From Clostridiales bacterium (GTDB taxonomy: Bacteria; Bacillota; Clostridia; Caldicoprobacterales; DTU083), in NCBI GenBank assembly GCA_012839095.1, contig DUOA01000088.1, positions 1 through 39,749 of the forward strand: 39,749 nt of DNA, given 5' to 3'. The translations under genes were made by a program, and so were the position numbers. Within the stretch, counting starts at the first letter, position 1. Each line of letters starts with the position of its first letter. Under the pieces are notes generated by a model. It had not been told where the DNA came from and ran no database searches. It worked only from the letters and a program-made list of their open reading frames with translations. This document shows, piece by piece, positions 29,672 to 38,303 of the stretch.

Positions 29672-30244
29672 CTAACTGTACTTTCTTAAGGATGGCTCCA
29701 CATCGAACAAGGCTTCCAGAGAACGGTAATAATTCTCTTTCCAGTTAAAATCCCCTTTCAAAACGCACCACATAAATTCATAGCCGGTGAACATGTAGGC
29801 AGCTGCTTCATACAGCTGCTTTGCATTATTCTTATTACGAATCTGGTTCTTTTCCTGTGCCATTTCTATAATTTTTATTGCCAGTTCTTCCAGATCCCTT
29901 CTCAGATCAAAGGTTCTCTGATTTTCCTGGAGGTTTATGATGAGCAGCTGACTGTTGATATCGCTGCCTAATTCCATTATATTCCCTACCAGGTTGTCAA
30001 AGAGCAGAAGAATCTGCTCCCAATGACTGGAAGTATCCAGCATCTGAATCAAAACCGGTGTAAGATTCTCAATAACATGATCGTAATAATGCAGAATGAT
30101 ATCCTGCTTTGACTTAAAATGATAGTAGAAAGTTGGTTTAGTTATTTCGCAGGCATCACATATATCATTTATTGTGACATTATTGTATCCCTTTTCTATG
30201 AACAGTCCTACTGCTGTGCTAAAAACCTTGTCTTTGGTGGCCAT
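29672..30244 (-). CDS. TetR/AcrR-family transcriptional regulator
   Basis: 190 aa, ATG 30244 behind GGAAGGGCGG. The N-terminal HTH is typical: KDKVFSTAVGLFIEKGYNNVTINDICDACEITKPTFYYHFKSKQDI. The C-terminal ligand domain is divergent, with several aromatic residues. It is divergent from the flavin oxidoreductase gene, whose promoter carries two copies of a TTACCnnnGTAA-like palindrome, the likely operators. By family it represses until an effector, perhaps an enoate or related substrate of that enzyme, binds. Confidence 0.92.
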   Translation of the reverse strand: MATKDKVFSTAVGLFIEKGYNNVTINDICDACEITKPTFYYHFKSKQDIILHYYDHVIENLTPVLIQMLDTSSHWEQILLLFDNLVGNIMELGSDINSQLLIINLQENQRTFDLRRDLEELAIKIIEMAQEKNQIRNKNNAKQLYEAAAYMFTGYEFMWCVLKGDFNWKENYYRSLEALFDVEPSLRKYS

Positions 30245-30394
30245 ATGAGCAATTCCGCCCTTCCATGAACTTGTCTTCTTATCATAGCAACAAAAACATC
30301 AATTTTCAAGAATAAGAAAAAGAGCCGAGACCGGGGCCTTGTATCGGAGATAACCAGTGTATTTTAAAAAACTAAAAAATATTTGGAAAAAAGA

Positions 30395-30423
30395 TTGACA
30401 ATTATTTAACTATGTGTTATCCT
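30395..30423 (+). promoter_or_regulatory. promoter of the flavin oxidoreductase gene
   Basis: Perfect TTGACA (30395-30400), 17-bp spacer, TATCCT (30418-30423). The first operator palindrome starts inside the -10. Confidence 0.7.
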
Positions 30424-30455
30424 TACCGTAGTAAGAAAATTTATTACCTAGGTAA
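30422..30455. promoter_or_regulatory. twin operator palindromes, probably for the divergent TetR regulator
   Basis: CTTACCGTAGTAAG (30422-30435) and TTACCTAGGTAA (30444-30455, fully symmetric) share the frame TTACC...GTAA. Their starts are 21 bp apart, two helical turns, so two dimers could bind the same face. They overlap the -10 and the initially transcribed region. Confidence 0.65.
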
Positions 30456-30517
30456 AGGTTTTTCAACAAGCAGAAAACAAGCAGAATTTCAAATATATAA
30501 AAGGAGGAAACAACTCT

Positions 30518-32428
30518 ATGAAAATTTTAGAACATTCCCAGATAGGCAAAATGAAACTGCGGAACAGAATTTACATGGCTCCCATGGGTACATCCACGGA
30601 TCCGGACGGTTCCTTTTCGGATCGCTCTATTCGCTATTATGAAGAACGGGCAAAGGGCGGCTTTGGACTTATTATTACCGGTGCAAACCAGGTAACCACC
30701 AAGTATGAAGCCAAGGCATGCAATATCCTGGAAACTGCAAAATCCTTTGAGCAGTTGAACTTCCTGGCCCGAAGAATTCACAATCAGGGAGCAAAGCTCT
30801 GCATTCAGCTGACACCGGGTTTGGGCCGGATGCAGTTTACCACTGCGGATGTAAGGCCTTATGCTGCCAGCGAAGTAGATTCTTTTTGGTTTCCTGAACT
30901 TAAGTGCAAGGAGCTGAGCAAGGAAGACATCCAGTTCCTTGTTAAAAAAATGGCAGAAGGCGCGGCTATTGCCAAGCGTGCAGAGGTGGATGCTGTTGAG
31001 CTCCATGGTTATGGCGGCTATCTGATGGATCAATTCCAGTCCGAGTTATGGAACAAGAGAACAGATGAATATGGCGGCAGCCTTGAGAACAGAATGCGTT
31101 TTTCAGTGGAATGCGTAAAAGCAATACGGGAAGCAGTAGGTCCTGATTTCCCCATATTATTTAAGTTTACGCCTTATCATGGCGTGCCCGGCGGCCGGGA
31201 AATGGATGAAGGTATTGCAATGGCCAAAATACTGGAGGAGGCCGGGGTGGATGCTCTCCACGTAGACGTTGGCTGTTATGAAGCATGGTACAAGGCAATC
31301 AATACTGTATATGAGCCTCCACAGGTTCAATTGGATGTAGCTTATGAAATTAAGAAGAATGTAAATATACCTGTTATGTCTCAGGGTAAAATGCAAAATC
31401 CCCAACATGCGGAAGCAGCGCTTAGAGAAGGCAAGGCTGATTATATCGGACTTGGTCACATGGCAATAAGTGATCCCCATTGGGTAAACAAGGTTCAAAG
31501 AAATGAAACCTATGACATCGTTCCATGCATAGGCTGTAATGAATGCCTGTATGCAGGCTTCAGCGGCAAAATACTTCAATGTGCAGTTAACCCCCATGCC
31601 TTTGCAGAAGACTATTATCCTGTTGAGCCCGGGGATCCAAACAAACGTGTTTTAGTAGTAGGAAGCGGACCGGCCGGTATCATGGCAGCTGTTACAGCAG
31701 CTGAAAGAGGTATGCAGGTAGAACTCTGGGAAAAGAAAAACGAACTGGGCGGATTGCTGCTGGCAGCAGGAGGACCCAGATTTAAGAAAGATGTTATGGA
31801 TTATGTGAACTACCTGGTCAATAAGCTGCATCGCAGCAGGGTAAAGGTATCCCTCATGAAGGAAGCAACTCCTGAAAATGTGCTTGCCGGCAACTTTGAC
31901 AAGGTTATTGTTGCTACAGGTTCAAGCCCCATAATGCCTCCCATCAAGGGTATTGATGAGCCGTTTGTTGTCGGTGCAAATGATTTGTTAACCAACAGTA
32001 AGAGTTATGGCAAGAAGGTTGTTGTACTGGGCGGCGGGCTTGTCGGTTGTGAAACAGCATGCCACTGTGCCGAAAAGGCTGATGAGGTTACTATTATAGA
32101 AATGCTTCCGGAAGTACTGATGACCGTACAGCACAGCAAAAACAATGATCAGTCCCTGCGTCAGTTGATGAAGGATTGTAATGTCAAAGCCATCACCAAT
32201 GCGAAGGTGACCGAATTTAAGGATAACAAGGTCTACTATGAGCAGGACGGAAAGCAGGAAGTAATCGAAGCAGATACTGTAGCCATAGCAGCAGGATATC
32301 GTTCCAACACTTCATTGTATGAAGCCATTAACGGTAAGGTGGAATGTGCCATTGTAGGAGACGCAGAAGTGCCGGATAACATCCTGAAGGCAGTTCATCA
32401 TGGGTTTAACTCCGTACGCTGCATCTGA
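30518..32428 (+). CDS. FMN/FAD/4Fe-4S enoate-reductase-like oxidoreductase (OYE family, FadH type)
   Basis: 636 aa, ATG 30518 behind AAAGGAGGAAAC. An Old-Yellow-Enzyme barrel (1-330) includes HGYGGYLMDQFQSELWNKRTDEYGGSLENRMRF. An Fe-S motif follows, C337-x2-C340-x2-C343-x11-C355, where FadH has x3 between the second and third Cys. Then comes an FAD site (RVLVVGSGPAGIMAA, about 380) and an NAD(P)H site (KVVVLGGGLVGCETA). This matches 2-enoate reductase, 2,4-dienoyl-CoA reductase and the bile-acid enzymes BaiCD/BaiH. The substrate cannot be decided, and no bai cluster adjoins. The gene is monocistronic under the divergent TetR regulator. Confidence 0.93.
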   Translation: MKILEHSQIGKMKLRNRIYMAPMGTSTDPDGSFSDRSIRYYEERAKGGFGLIITGANQVTTKYEAKACNILETAKSFEQLNFLARRIHNQGAKLCIQLTPGLGRMQFTTADVRPYAASEVDSFWFPELKCKELSKEDIQFLVKKMAEGAAIAKRAEVDAVELHGYGGYLMDQFQSELWNKRTDEYGGSLENRMRFSVECVKAIREAVGPDFPILFKFTPYHGVPGGREMDEGIAMAKILEEAGVDALHVDVGCYEAWYKAINTVYEPPQVQLDVAYEIKKNVNIPVMSQGKMQNPQHAEAALREGKADYIGLGHMAISDPHWVNKVQRNETYDIVPCIGCNECLYAGFSGKILQCAVNPHAFAEDYYPVEPGDPNKRVLVVGSGPAGIMAAVTAAERGMQVELWEKKNELGGLLLAAGGPRFKKDVMDYVNYLVNKLHRSRVKVSLMKEATPENVLAGNFDKVIVATGSSPIMPPIKGIDEPFVVGANDLLTNSKSYGKKVVVLGGGLVGCETACHCAEKADEVTIIEMLPEVLMTVQHSKNNDQSLRQLMKDCNVKAITNAKVTEFKDNKVYYEQDGKQEVIEADTVAIAAGYRSNTSLYEAINGKVECAIVGDAEVPDNILKAVHHGFNSVRCI

Positions 32429-32474
32429 TACGTTTCATGCGGTTATTAAGTATAGCAAAGTTTGGTTATGATAT

Positions 32475-32516
32475 GGAGAACAGGGAAAGTCAAAGGCATC
32501 CCTGTTCTCCTTTTTT
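32475..32516 (+). terminator. strong intrinsic terminator after the oxidoreductase
   Basis: GGAGAACAGGGA (32475-32486) and TCCCTGTTCTCC (32499-32510), a perfect 12-bp stem, then TTTTTTC. Confidence 0.95.
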
Positions 32517-32568
32517 CTCTTTAGGCAGTATTGAGGTATATATCGTAATGACGCAGTTTAACCTTCGC

Positions 32569-32597
32569 TTGACCTGCCCTATAGCAGGGTATATTAT
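32569..32597 (+). promoter_or_regulatory. promoter of the ACP-phosphodiesterase-like gene, with palindromic spacer
   Basis: TTGACC (32569-32574), 17-bp spacer, TATTAT (32592-32597). The spacer holds the inverted repeat CCTGC/GCAGG (32573-32577 with 32584-32588). Confidence 0.6.
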
Positions 32598-32671
32598 AGG
32601 AAAAACACCGGAACAGCTGATTAGTCAGTGTACAATCAGCTGCTTTGGCATTGACAAGGAAGATTGGAAGA

Positions 32672-33283
32672 ATGAATTATTTGGCCCATATATATCTGGC
32701 AGACCACGGCAGCGAAAAGCTGCTTCTTGGTAATTTCCTGGGCGACTTTGTCAGAAAGTCGGAAGAACCTGCTTATGAGGATACCATCAGACAGGGAATA
32801 CATATGCATAGAAAGATCGACTCCTTTACGGATTCGCATCCGATATTTTTAATAAGCAGAAGAAGAGTTTCTGACTTGAACCGACGCTATGCAGGAGTTT
32901 TAGTGGATATGTTCTATGATCACTTTTTGGCTAAAAACTGGCAAGGATATTCTGGAATACATTTAGAAAAATATGTGCACAGTTTTTATGAAGTTTTGAA
33001 CAGGAATATAACCATCCTTCCGGGCAAGCTGAAAAGAATAATGCCCTATCTTACAGAAGAAAATTGGCTTCTGAATTACCGGGAAATATCGGGCATAGAG
33101 CAGGCGGTGAACAATATTGCCAGGCGGTTTGCACATTCGAGGCGTCCCATGAATCAGCCGATAATGGAACTTATAAACAATTATGAAGGGCTGGAGAACG
33201 ACTTTCGAGCCTTTTTCCCTCAGGCTGTAGATTATGCAAATCAGCTTATACAAATGATAGAAGACGAGGAAATTTACAGATGA
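32672..33283 (+). CDS. acyl-carrier-protein phosphodiesterase-like protein (AcpH family)
   Basis: 203 aa from ATG 32672 after GGAAGA. The N-terminus MNYLAHIYLADHGSEKLLLGNFLGDFVRK and HMHRKIDSFTDSHPIF are the AcpH (PF04336) hallmark, an HD-like metal-binding helical fold with conserved His and Asp. Members remove the phosphopantetheine arm from ACP, or act on other phosphodiesters. The activity here is inferred only from the family. It has its own promoter. Confidence 0.85.
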   Translation: MNYLAHIYLADHGSEKLLLGNFLGDFVRKSEEPAYEDTIRQGIHMHRKIDSFTDSHPIFLISRRRVSDLNRRYAGVLVDMFYDHFLAKNWQGYSGIHLEKYVHSFYEVLNRNITILPGKLKRIMPYLTEENWLLNYREISGIEQAVNNIARRFAHSRRPMNQPIMELINNYEGLENDFRAFFPQAVDYANQLIQMIEDEEIYR

Positions 33284-33662
33284 ACAGGTGTTGCAGTTAT
33301 TCAGCAGGCGTCGTAAAATATTTTCAAACCGCTGTATCAAATATGTGTACATGACAACTCACTCAATTAAGTTCTATGAATGTATTAACCTATGTCATAG
33401 GAGTGAATAGATATTGTTTGAGAAAATACAACTATTATTGTTTTTGATAAAGTTTTGTATTTGCCGGTAATATGTTGTAAAATAAATCCAGACCCCATAT
33501 CAAGAATGCTTAAACAGGAACGTAATTAGAACCATATATTGTTATTGATACTGCTCGTTACTATTGGCAGGATAACAAGTGCAGCAGAACTTCTCGTGAA
33601 GTTATGACAATACGAAAGAATAATACAAAATTAACATTATTTGCAGAATGCAGGTGAAAAAG
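33284..33662. other. intergenic region, no gene recognised
   Basis: AT-rich spacer. CCTATG-T-CATAGG (33389-33401) is a 13-bp odd palindrome, and AACTTC/GAAGTT (33588-33603) a 6-bp hairpin with a 4-nt loop and no T-run. I see no ORF with a convincing ribosome site and no known RNA. Confidence 0.4.
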
Positions 33663-33989
33663 ATGAACAAAACTGATAAGGAACAATGCAGGCATACCTA
33701 TGCAGCAGGTTATTCCTTCCGAATGCCTCAGCCATTTTTTCGCAGCTTGTTATGTGACAACTGCGGCCGCCAAATTAAGTTAAGTTTGCCTTGGCGCCTT
33801 GTTTTTTGGTTAGCAGAGATTGGCGGCCTTATAATTGCTGCAGAAGCGGCAAAATCTGTTCATATAGAAGTACTTGGAAGTATATTTTATGTTCAGCTTA
33901 TTGCTTTTATATTGGTGGTATGGGCTATACAGTTAATTGCCAGGTTTATCTTAAAATATGGCAAATGGATTGAAGCAAAAAAAGAATAG
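33663..33989 (+). CDS. small membrane protein with CxxC knuckle, unknown function
   Basis: 108 aa from ATG 33663 (MNKTDKEQCRHTYAAGYSFRMP) behind AGGTGA. The N-terminal third has a Cys-Arg-His and a later CDNCG knuckle, perhaps a minimal zinc site. Two hydrophobic segments follow (about 48-64 and 73-95: VFWLAEIGGLIIAA and IFYVQLIAFILVVWAIQLIA), then a short basic tail. I do not recognise the family. No co-transcribed neighbour is obvious. Confidence 0.65.
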   Translation: MNKTDKEQCRHTYAAGYSFRMPQPFFRSLLCDNCGRQIKLSLPWRLVFWLAEIGGLIIAAEAAKSVHIEVLGSIFYVQLIAFILVVWAIQLIARFILKYGKWIEAKKE

Positions 33990-34103
33990 CCGGTCATCAA
34001 ACAGAGTATTCGGGTTTCATTTATAAGGGATTCCATGGTGGATACCATTTTTACTTATCCATTGATATTTTGCCTGAAAGATGTTTGGCTGATGGAGGAT
34101 GCT

Positions 34104-34589
34104 ATGGTCGAACTAAAAGAAATCAATGAAGATAATTTTGAAGAATGCATTGCTTTAAAATTAAATAAGGAACAAAGCAAGTTTATTGCTTCTAATCTTT
34201 TTAGCTTAGCTGAGGCATATGCAATTAAAAACAGCGGAATGAACACCCCCATCACTTATGGTGTCTATAATGATAATATCATGGTAGGGTTCATAATGGC
34301 AGTTTATCAGCCGATAGATAAAAATGATCCTGAGGATTTTGAAAATGTATTTTACTTAGCAAGGATGATGATTGACAGTAAATATCAGGGAAAAGGCTAT
34401 GGAAAACAGGCAATGATAAAAATGATAGAAATAATGAAAGAATATCCCTATGGAGCTGCTGATGCGGTGGTTTTATCATGCAGCAGGGATAATACTATAG
34501 CAAATAAACTGTATACTTCATTAGGTTTCATAGATACCGGCGAAACAGATGAAGACGGGGATGTATATTTAAGGCTGGATCTGCGGTAA
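34104..34589 (+). CDS. GNAT-family N-acetyltransferase (BltD/spermidine-acetyltransferase-like)
   Basis: About 161 aa from ATG 34104, six nt after GGAGG; an in-frame ATG at 34035 lacks a ribosome site. The start VELKEINEDNFEECIALKLNKEQSKFIASNLFSLAEAYA resembles BltD-type polyamine acetyltransferases. The acetyl-CoA loop is MMIDSKYQGKGYGKQAM. The substrate is inferred only from that N-terminal similarity. Confidence 0.85.
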   Translation: MVELKEINEDNFEECIALKLNKEQSKFIASNLFSLAEAYAIKNSGMNTPITYGVYNDNIMVGFIMAVYQPIDKNDPEDFENVFYLARMMIDSKYQGKGYGKQAMIKMIEIMKEYPYGAADAVVLSCSRDNTIANKLYTSLGFIDTGETDEDGDVYLRLDLR

Positions 34590-34669
34590 GGCTGATAAGC
34601 CCGCAGTTTATGACGGATTTGCAAGCAAATAGGCTATAAGCAATTAATGAATCAATATGGGGGATGAAA

Positions 34670-35179
34670 ATGGAACAAGCTAAATTTATTATAAATACAA
34701 CTATGACAAGGAAAGACTATAGGAAGTTTTTGTATTTTGCGACCTTTAGGAGAAACAAGCTTATCATACCTTTCTTGATATTAATTTCCCTGGTTGGAAG
34801 CATAATAGTCAGCCTGGATAGCGGCGGCATTAATTTTATTATGCTGATTATAAGCTGGATTCTGCTTTTTGCACTGGCTGTTATTGTTGTTATACTAAAA
34901 ATCGAAAAAAGAAATTCTCAAAGGATAAAGACCGACAAAACAGGTGCCTTCGACAGCATTAATACTCTAAAGTTTTTTGACGACAGAATTGTAATGGAGA
35001 ATAAGGCACTTAAGTCAACAGGTGAGTTAAAGTACAGCCAATTTTATCGCCTGATGGAAAGTAAAGACTATTTTATTTTTTACATAACAGCCAACCAAGC
35101 ATCATTGGTAAGAAAAAAAGATGTGGATGATCCTGATGCTTTCAGGAAGTTTATCGTTGAGAAATTTAAAACAATCTAA
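34670..35179 (+). CDS. YcxB-like membrane protein
   Basis: 169 aa from ATG 34670 with GGGGGATGA upstream (ATG 34664 is possible). An N-terminal cytosolic segment (TMTRKDYRKFLYFATFRRNK) precedes two membrane helices (about 34-50, 55-80). A C-terminal YcxB-like beta domain follows (LKFFDDRIVMENKALKSTGELKYSQFYRLMESKDYFIFYITANQASLVRKKDV). The function is unknown for the whole family. Confidence 0.75.
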   Translation: MEQAKFIINTTMTRKDYRKFLYFATFRRNKLIIPFLILISLVGSIIVSLDSGGINFIMLIISWILLFALAVIVVILKIEKRNSQRIKTDKTGAFDSINTLKFFDDRIVMENKALKSTGELKYSQFYRLMESKDYFIFYITANQASLVRKKDVDDPDAFRKFIVEKFKTI

Positions 35180-35239
35180 TGTTACATTAAGGGAACTTGT
35201 TAGCCTTTTATGATAAATACAAATTTATGGGAGGTTGCT

Positions 35240-35866
35240 ATGAAAGAAGAAAAAGCAGAAAACAGTATTATTCAAAGGATAGGCAATATCTATCAGCTAA
35301 GCGCAATAAAGCGTTCTGTAATTATATGGCTGGTATTTCAATGCATATTATGGCTTGCCTTTGGTATCAGCTATATAATTAATAAAGATGCCTGGTCCAA
35401 TGTTATTGAGGTAGAATCGGCTGCAGCTGCGGTAGGAGGTTGGTGGTCAACTTTCCTATTTATTATTGTCAGCAATTTATTTATATGCATACTGATAATT
35501 CTGGGTAATGTATTTGTAAGGTTCAATATAATTACGCCTGGGTTAATAATCTTAGTTGTTCAGGGCATAATGATTGGATGGCTTGCAGGTTCAAATGGAT
35601 TTGAGATACCATTTGCCAGCGTTAAGGCAGCGAATCTTCAATATCTTAGAATAGGGATATGGGAAACAACGGCATATGCCTTAACTTGTGCAGTGACATT
35701 GCCAAAATCTCTTCTTATTGCTGATACATTTCCGGCAAAGAAATGGTCGCAAATACGTAAATTTAAAGATATTAAAACCAGCATTACAGAAACGATTATA
35801 CTATCCCTGTGCGTGGTATTGCTTATAGCCGCAGCGATTATAGAAACGTTTGCGATAATTGGCTAA
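35240..35866 (+). CDS. polytopic membrane protein, distant SpoIIM/DUF95-like
   Basis: About 208 aa from ATG 35240 after GGGAGG; the frame opens at 35210. There are about five hydrophobic segments (27-46, 68-90, 95-113, 140-155, 183-205). The middle portion (SNLFICILIILGNVFVRFN..., MIGWLAGSNGFEIPFAS) is laid out like the SpoIIM/DUF95 fold, with a Glu-x-Pro motif in the loop, but the similarity is weak. The function is unknown. It follows the YcxB-like gene by 60 nt and may share its transcript. Confidence 0.6.
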   Translation: MKEEKAENSIIQRIGNIYQLSAIKRSVIIWLVFQCILWLAFGISYIINKDAWSNVIEVESAAAAVGGWWSTFLFIIVSNLFICILIILGNVFVRFNIITPGLIILVVQGIMIGWLAGSNGFEIPFASVKAANLQYLRIGIWETTAYALTCAVTLPKSLLIADTFPAKKWSQIRKFKDIKTSITETIILSLCVVLLIAAAIIETFAIIG

Positions 35867-36017
35867 AGAACCAAGTAACAATACTTATTGAGGTACTTCA
35901 CTAAGATTAAGGTCACTACTTCCTATAACAAGGTATTCCCACTATGGTACAAGAAGAGAGTCTCTGTAATGCAATTAGGATGAAACCATATATATAGATA
36001 GTTAAGGGGAGTCCATA

Positions 36018-36386
36018 ATGAATATAATCAGAAAAATAATTGTTCCAGTATTGATGGTTTTAGTCATCCTTTTTATTTATATCGGTTATTCTACAACAAG
36101 AATAAACGAAGCATATTACAGAGAATTAGCTTGGGAAACTGTTGGAAAGGACAGTACAATCATAGATTGGGCAAGCGCCGATGTTGAGCTAGTTAAGCTG
36201 AATACTGAATCTTATCATAAATCTCCTGACTTAAGCGGAAGAATCAGCCATGGCCTCATTTTTCTAAATGGAGGGTATGCAGTACGTGTTCATTTTAGAA
36301 CAGTGCAGGATGGACTCTTAGGTCCCATTGTTCTCTACTTCAACCCATTTACAAAACAATGTATTGGAGCAGGATTAAGGTACTAG
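36018..36386 (+). CDS. membrane-anchored extracytoplasmic protein of unknown function
   Basis: 122 aa, ATG 36018 behind AAGGGGAG. One N-terminal helix (IIVPVLMVLVILFIYIGY) is followed by a ~95-residue soluble domain rich in beta-type sequence, ending in FNPFTKQCIGAGLRY. This is the size and layout of small PepSY/NTF2-like surface domains, but I cannot place it. It has one Cys and no lipobox. Confidence 0.65.
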   Translation: MNIIRKIIVPVLMVLVILFIYIGYSTTRINEAYYRELAWETVGKDSTIIDWASADVELVKLNTESYHKSPDLSGRISHGLIFLNGGYAVRVHFRTVQDGLLGPIVLYFNPFTKQCIGAGLRY

Positions 36387-36640
36387 TGTTGCTTCATTAG
36401 TTGTAGGTTGTTAACAGGGTTGTAATAATGAAGTGCCAAGGTAATTTTATCAGAAAATACACAGGACTTGCCCGAGCGGAGTTTCCCCGTAGATATACAC
36501 CTTCGAATAATAAATAACTGCTTAGGTTACTGCATTTGTTCAGGATATGGCAAGGTATATATAAGCAGGTATTAATTCAGCGGATAATCATAATGAAAAA
36601 TATAATACTGATTTTGTGAGTAAACTATGGAGGTTTGTTA
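36387..36640. other. intergenic region with inverted repeat
   Basis: CTTCATTA and TAATGAAG (8 bp, perfect; about 36393-36442) could form a large stem with a loop of about 30 nt, without a T-run. Beyond that I see only AT-rich sequence and no convincing gene. Confidence 0.35.
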
Positions 36641-37297
36641 ATGAAAAAGATGATTAATATCAGGAATGAAAAAGAAACAGATTACAGAAGAGTGGAAGAA
36701 ATTACGAGGAAGGCTTTCTGGAACTTATATGTGCCGGGGTGCGTTGAGCATTACTTGGTTCATATTATGCGATCCCACGATGATTATATTCCGGAGCTGG
36801 ATTTTGTGATTGAGGTTGATAATGAAGTCATCGGGAATATCATGTATACTAAAGCAAAACTAATCGATGAATCCGGGAAAGAAAAAGATATTCTGACTTT
36901 CGGCCCGGTTTGCATCCTGCCGGAATATCAGAGAAAGGGATATGGGAAAAAGCTGATTGAGTATTCCTTTGAAAAGGCAGCAGAACTCGGTTATGATGTG
37001 ATTGTAATATTCGGAAACCCCGGTAATTATGTTAGTCTGGGTTTTAAGAGCTGTATCAAGTATAATGTATGTCTTGATAACGGGGCATATCCGACAGCAA
37101 TGCTGGTAAAAGAATTAAAACCCGGTGCCTTGGATGGAAGGAAATGGGTATATCATCAAAGTTCTGTATTAGATATAAACGAACAGGAAGCCCAGCGATT
37201 TGACGAGGATTTTGAACCCCTGGAGAAAAAATACCGGCCAAGCCAGGAAGAGTTCTACATTTACAGTCATTCTGTTATACGTGATTCTGCTTTATAG
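36641..37297 (+). CDS. GNAT-family N-acetyltransferase (YhbS-like)
   Basis: 218 aa from ATG 36641 behind GGAGG. N-terminal INIRNEKETDYRRVEEITRKAFW, a mid-domain with FGPVCILPEYQRKGYGKKLIEYS (acetyl-CoA loop) and FGNPGNYVSLGFK match COG3153/YhbS acetyltransferases. The C-terminal ~60 residues extend the domain (LDGRKWVYHQSSVLDI). The substrate is unknown. It is a single gene. Confidence 0.9.
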   Translation: MKKMINIRNEKETDYRRVEEITRKAFWNLYVPGCVEHYLVHIMRSHDDYIPELDFVIEVDNEVIGNIMYTKAKLIDESGKEKDILTFGPVCILPEYQRKGYGKKLIEYSFEKAAELGYDVIVIFGNPGNYVSLGFKSCIKYNVCLDNGAYPTAMLVKELKPGALDGRKWVYHQSSVLDINEQEAQRFDEDFEPLEKKYRPSQEEFYIYSHSVIRDSAL

Positions 37298-37466
37298 GTA
37301 AGGCAGGCAAATATTCCGGAAGAATGTTATTTAACAAGGGCTTAATGTGAGGTGAGGTTAACCTTTTTTGGAGAGGTTGAACCGAAATTGGAGTCATTAA
37401 TACAGAGCGGCGGAAGTCAGCCTGCACATTAGGCAGCATCTGAAAAACGGAGGAGGAAATGCAGGA

Positions 37467-38279
37467 GTGGATAAGGAAAATATTTTAACTATGCTGGCTA
37501 AGTTAAGGGAGTTTCAATCTGGTGTACAAAATGTTCACCAATTATTTAGTTTCTCTTATCCTATCACCATAGTAAAAGATGATTTGTTTCACATCTATGA
37601 TGTTACTCTAAATGGCAATGAATATAAGTTAATAAAAACTGAACCTTGTCATTTTCCTATTCCCCATGGTGTGCGGGCAGCGTTTCCGTTGGAACGCTAT
37701 GGAGATAAAATATCTGCTATAATCACTGAGGAGGTATTTGACACACTGGACGGCTTTATAACAATTCTTCATGAGTTTGTTCACTGTGCCCAGTACAATC
37801 AGTGTGAAATGGAGTTAAGAAAGCAGCTTGCCATATCCGAATATTACCGGAAAGAGAATAATTACATGTGGGAGATAACCCATCCATTTCCGTACGATGA
37901 TCAGACCTTTATCGGCTTATTTGAACAATACATCAGCGCACTGGATGATTTTGATATAAGCAGGGCAGAAATGATTCGGACAAGGCTGAGCACTGAATTA
38001 AAAAAGGCAGATTTTGAGTATCTTGCATGGCAGGAATGGAAAGAGGGCTTTGCCAGATTTATTGAGAACAAGATAAAAGCCCGGTTGAACGTTGAAACAA
38101 ATCACAAGGGCAGAGAAAAACCATACAACAGGATTTCTTTTTATGAGAGCGGCAGCAAGTATATTTCACTGATTGATAGGGAGAACGAGGACATAATAGC
38201 TGATATTAAGGGTCTTTTCTTTGAAATGAATAAAGATGTATTGACGCTTGATATAAAATGCGGCTATTCGATTAAATAG
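37467..38279 (+). CDS. putative zinc metalloprotein with HEFVH motif, unrecognised family
   Basis: 270 aa from GTG 37467, ten nt after AGGAGG. It has no signal peptide or membrane helix. ITILHEFVHCAQY supplies HExxH (His 102, Glu 103, His 106), and WKEGFARFIENKI about 90 residues later offers Glu 193 as a third ligand, a gluzincin-like layout with a long insert. The N-terminal 100 residues look like a mixed alpha/beta domain. I do not recognise the family, so peptidase activity is only inferred. The next gene, a small Cys-rich protein, starts 24 nt later, suggesting an operon. Confidence 0.75.
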   Translation: MDKENILTMLAKLREFQSGVQNVHQLFSFSYPITIVKDDLFHIYDVTLNGNEYKLIKTEPCHFPIPHGVRAAFPLERYGDKISAIITEEVFDTLDGFITILHEFVHCAQYNQCEMELRKQLAISEYYRKENNYMWEITHPFPYDDQTFIGLFEQYISALDDFDISRAEMIRTRLSTELKKADFEYLAWQEWKEGFARFIENKIKARLNVETNHKGREKPYNRISFYESGSKYISLIDRENEDIIADIKGLFFEMNKDVLTLDIKCGYSIK

Positions 38280-38303
38280 GGCAGTGAAGAGGAGGTGAAC
38301 AAT

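Noticed and set aside
30518-32428. Bile-acid 7-dehydroxylation (bai) gene
   Set aside because: The enzyme family overlaps with BaiCD/BaiH, but none of the other bai genes is nearby, so the substrate is left open.
32437-32733. 98-codon ORF between the oxidoreductase and the AcpH-like gene
   Set aside because: It spans a strong terminator and a promoter, overlaps the AcpH-like start and has no ribosome site.
36593-36619. 8-codon ORF (MKNIILIL) before the second GNAT gene as a leader peptide
   Set aside because: The ribosome site is weak and no terminator/antiterminator pair follows, unlike the ABC-F leader.
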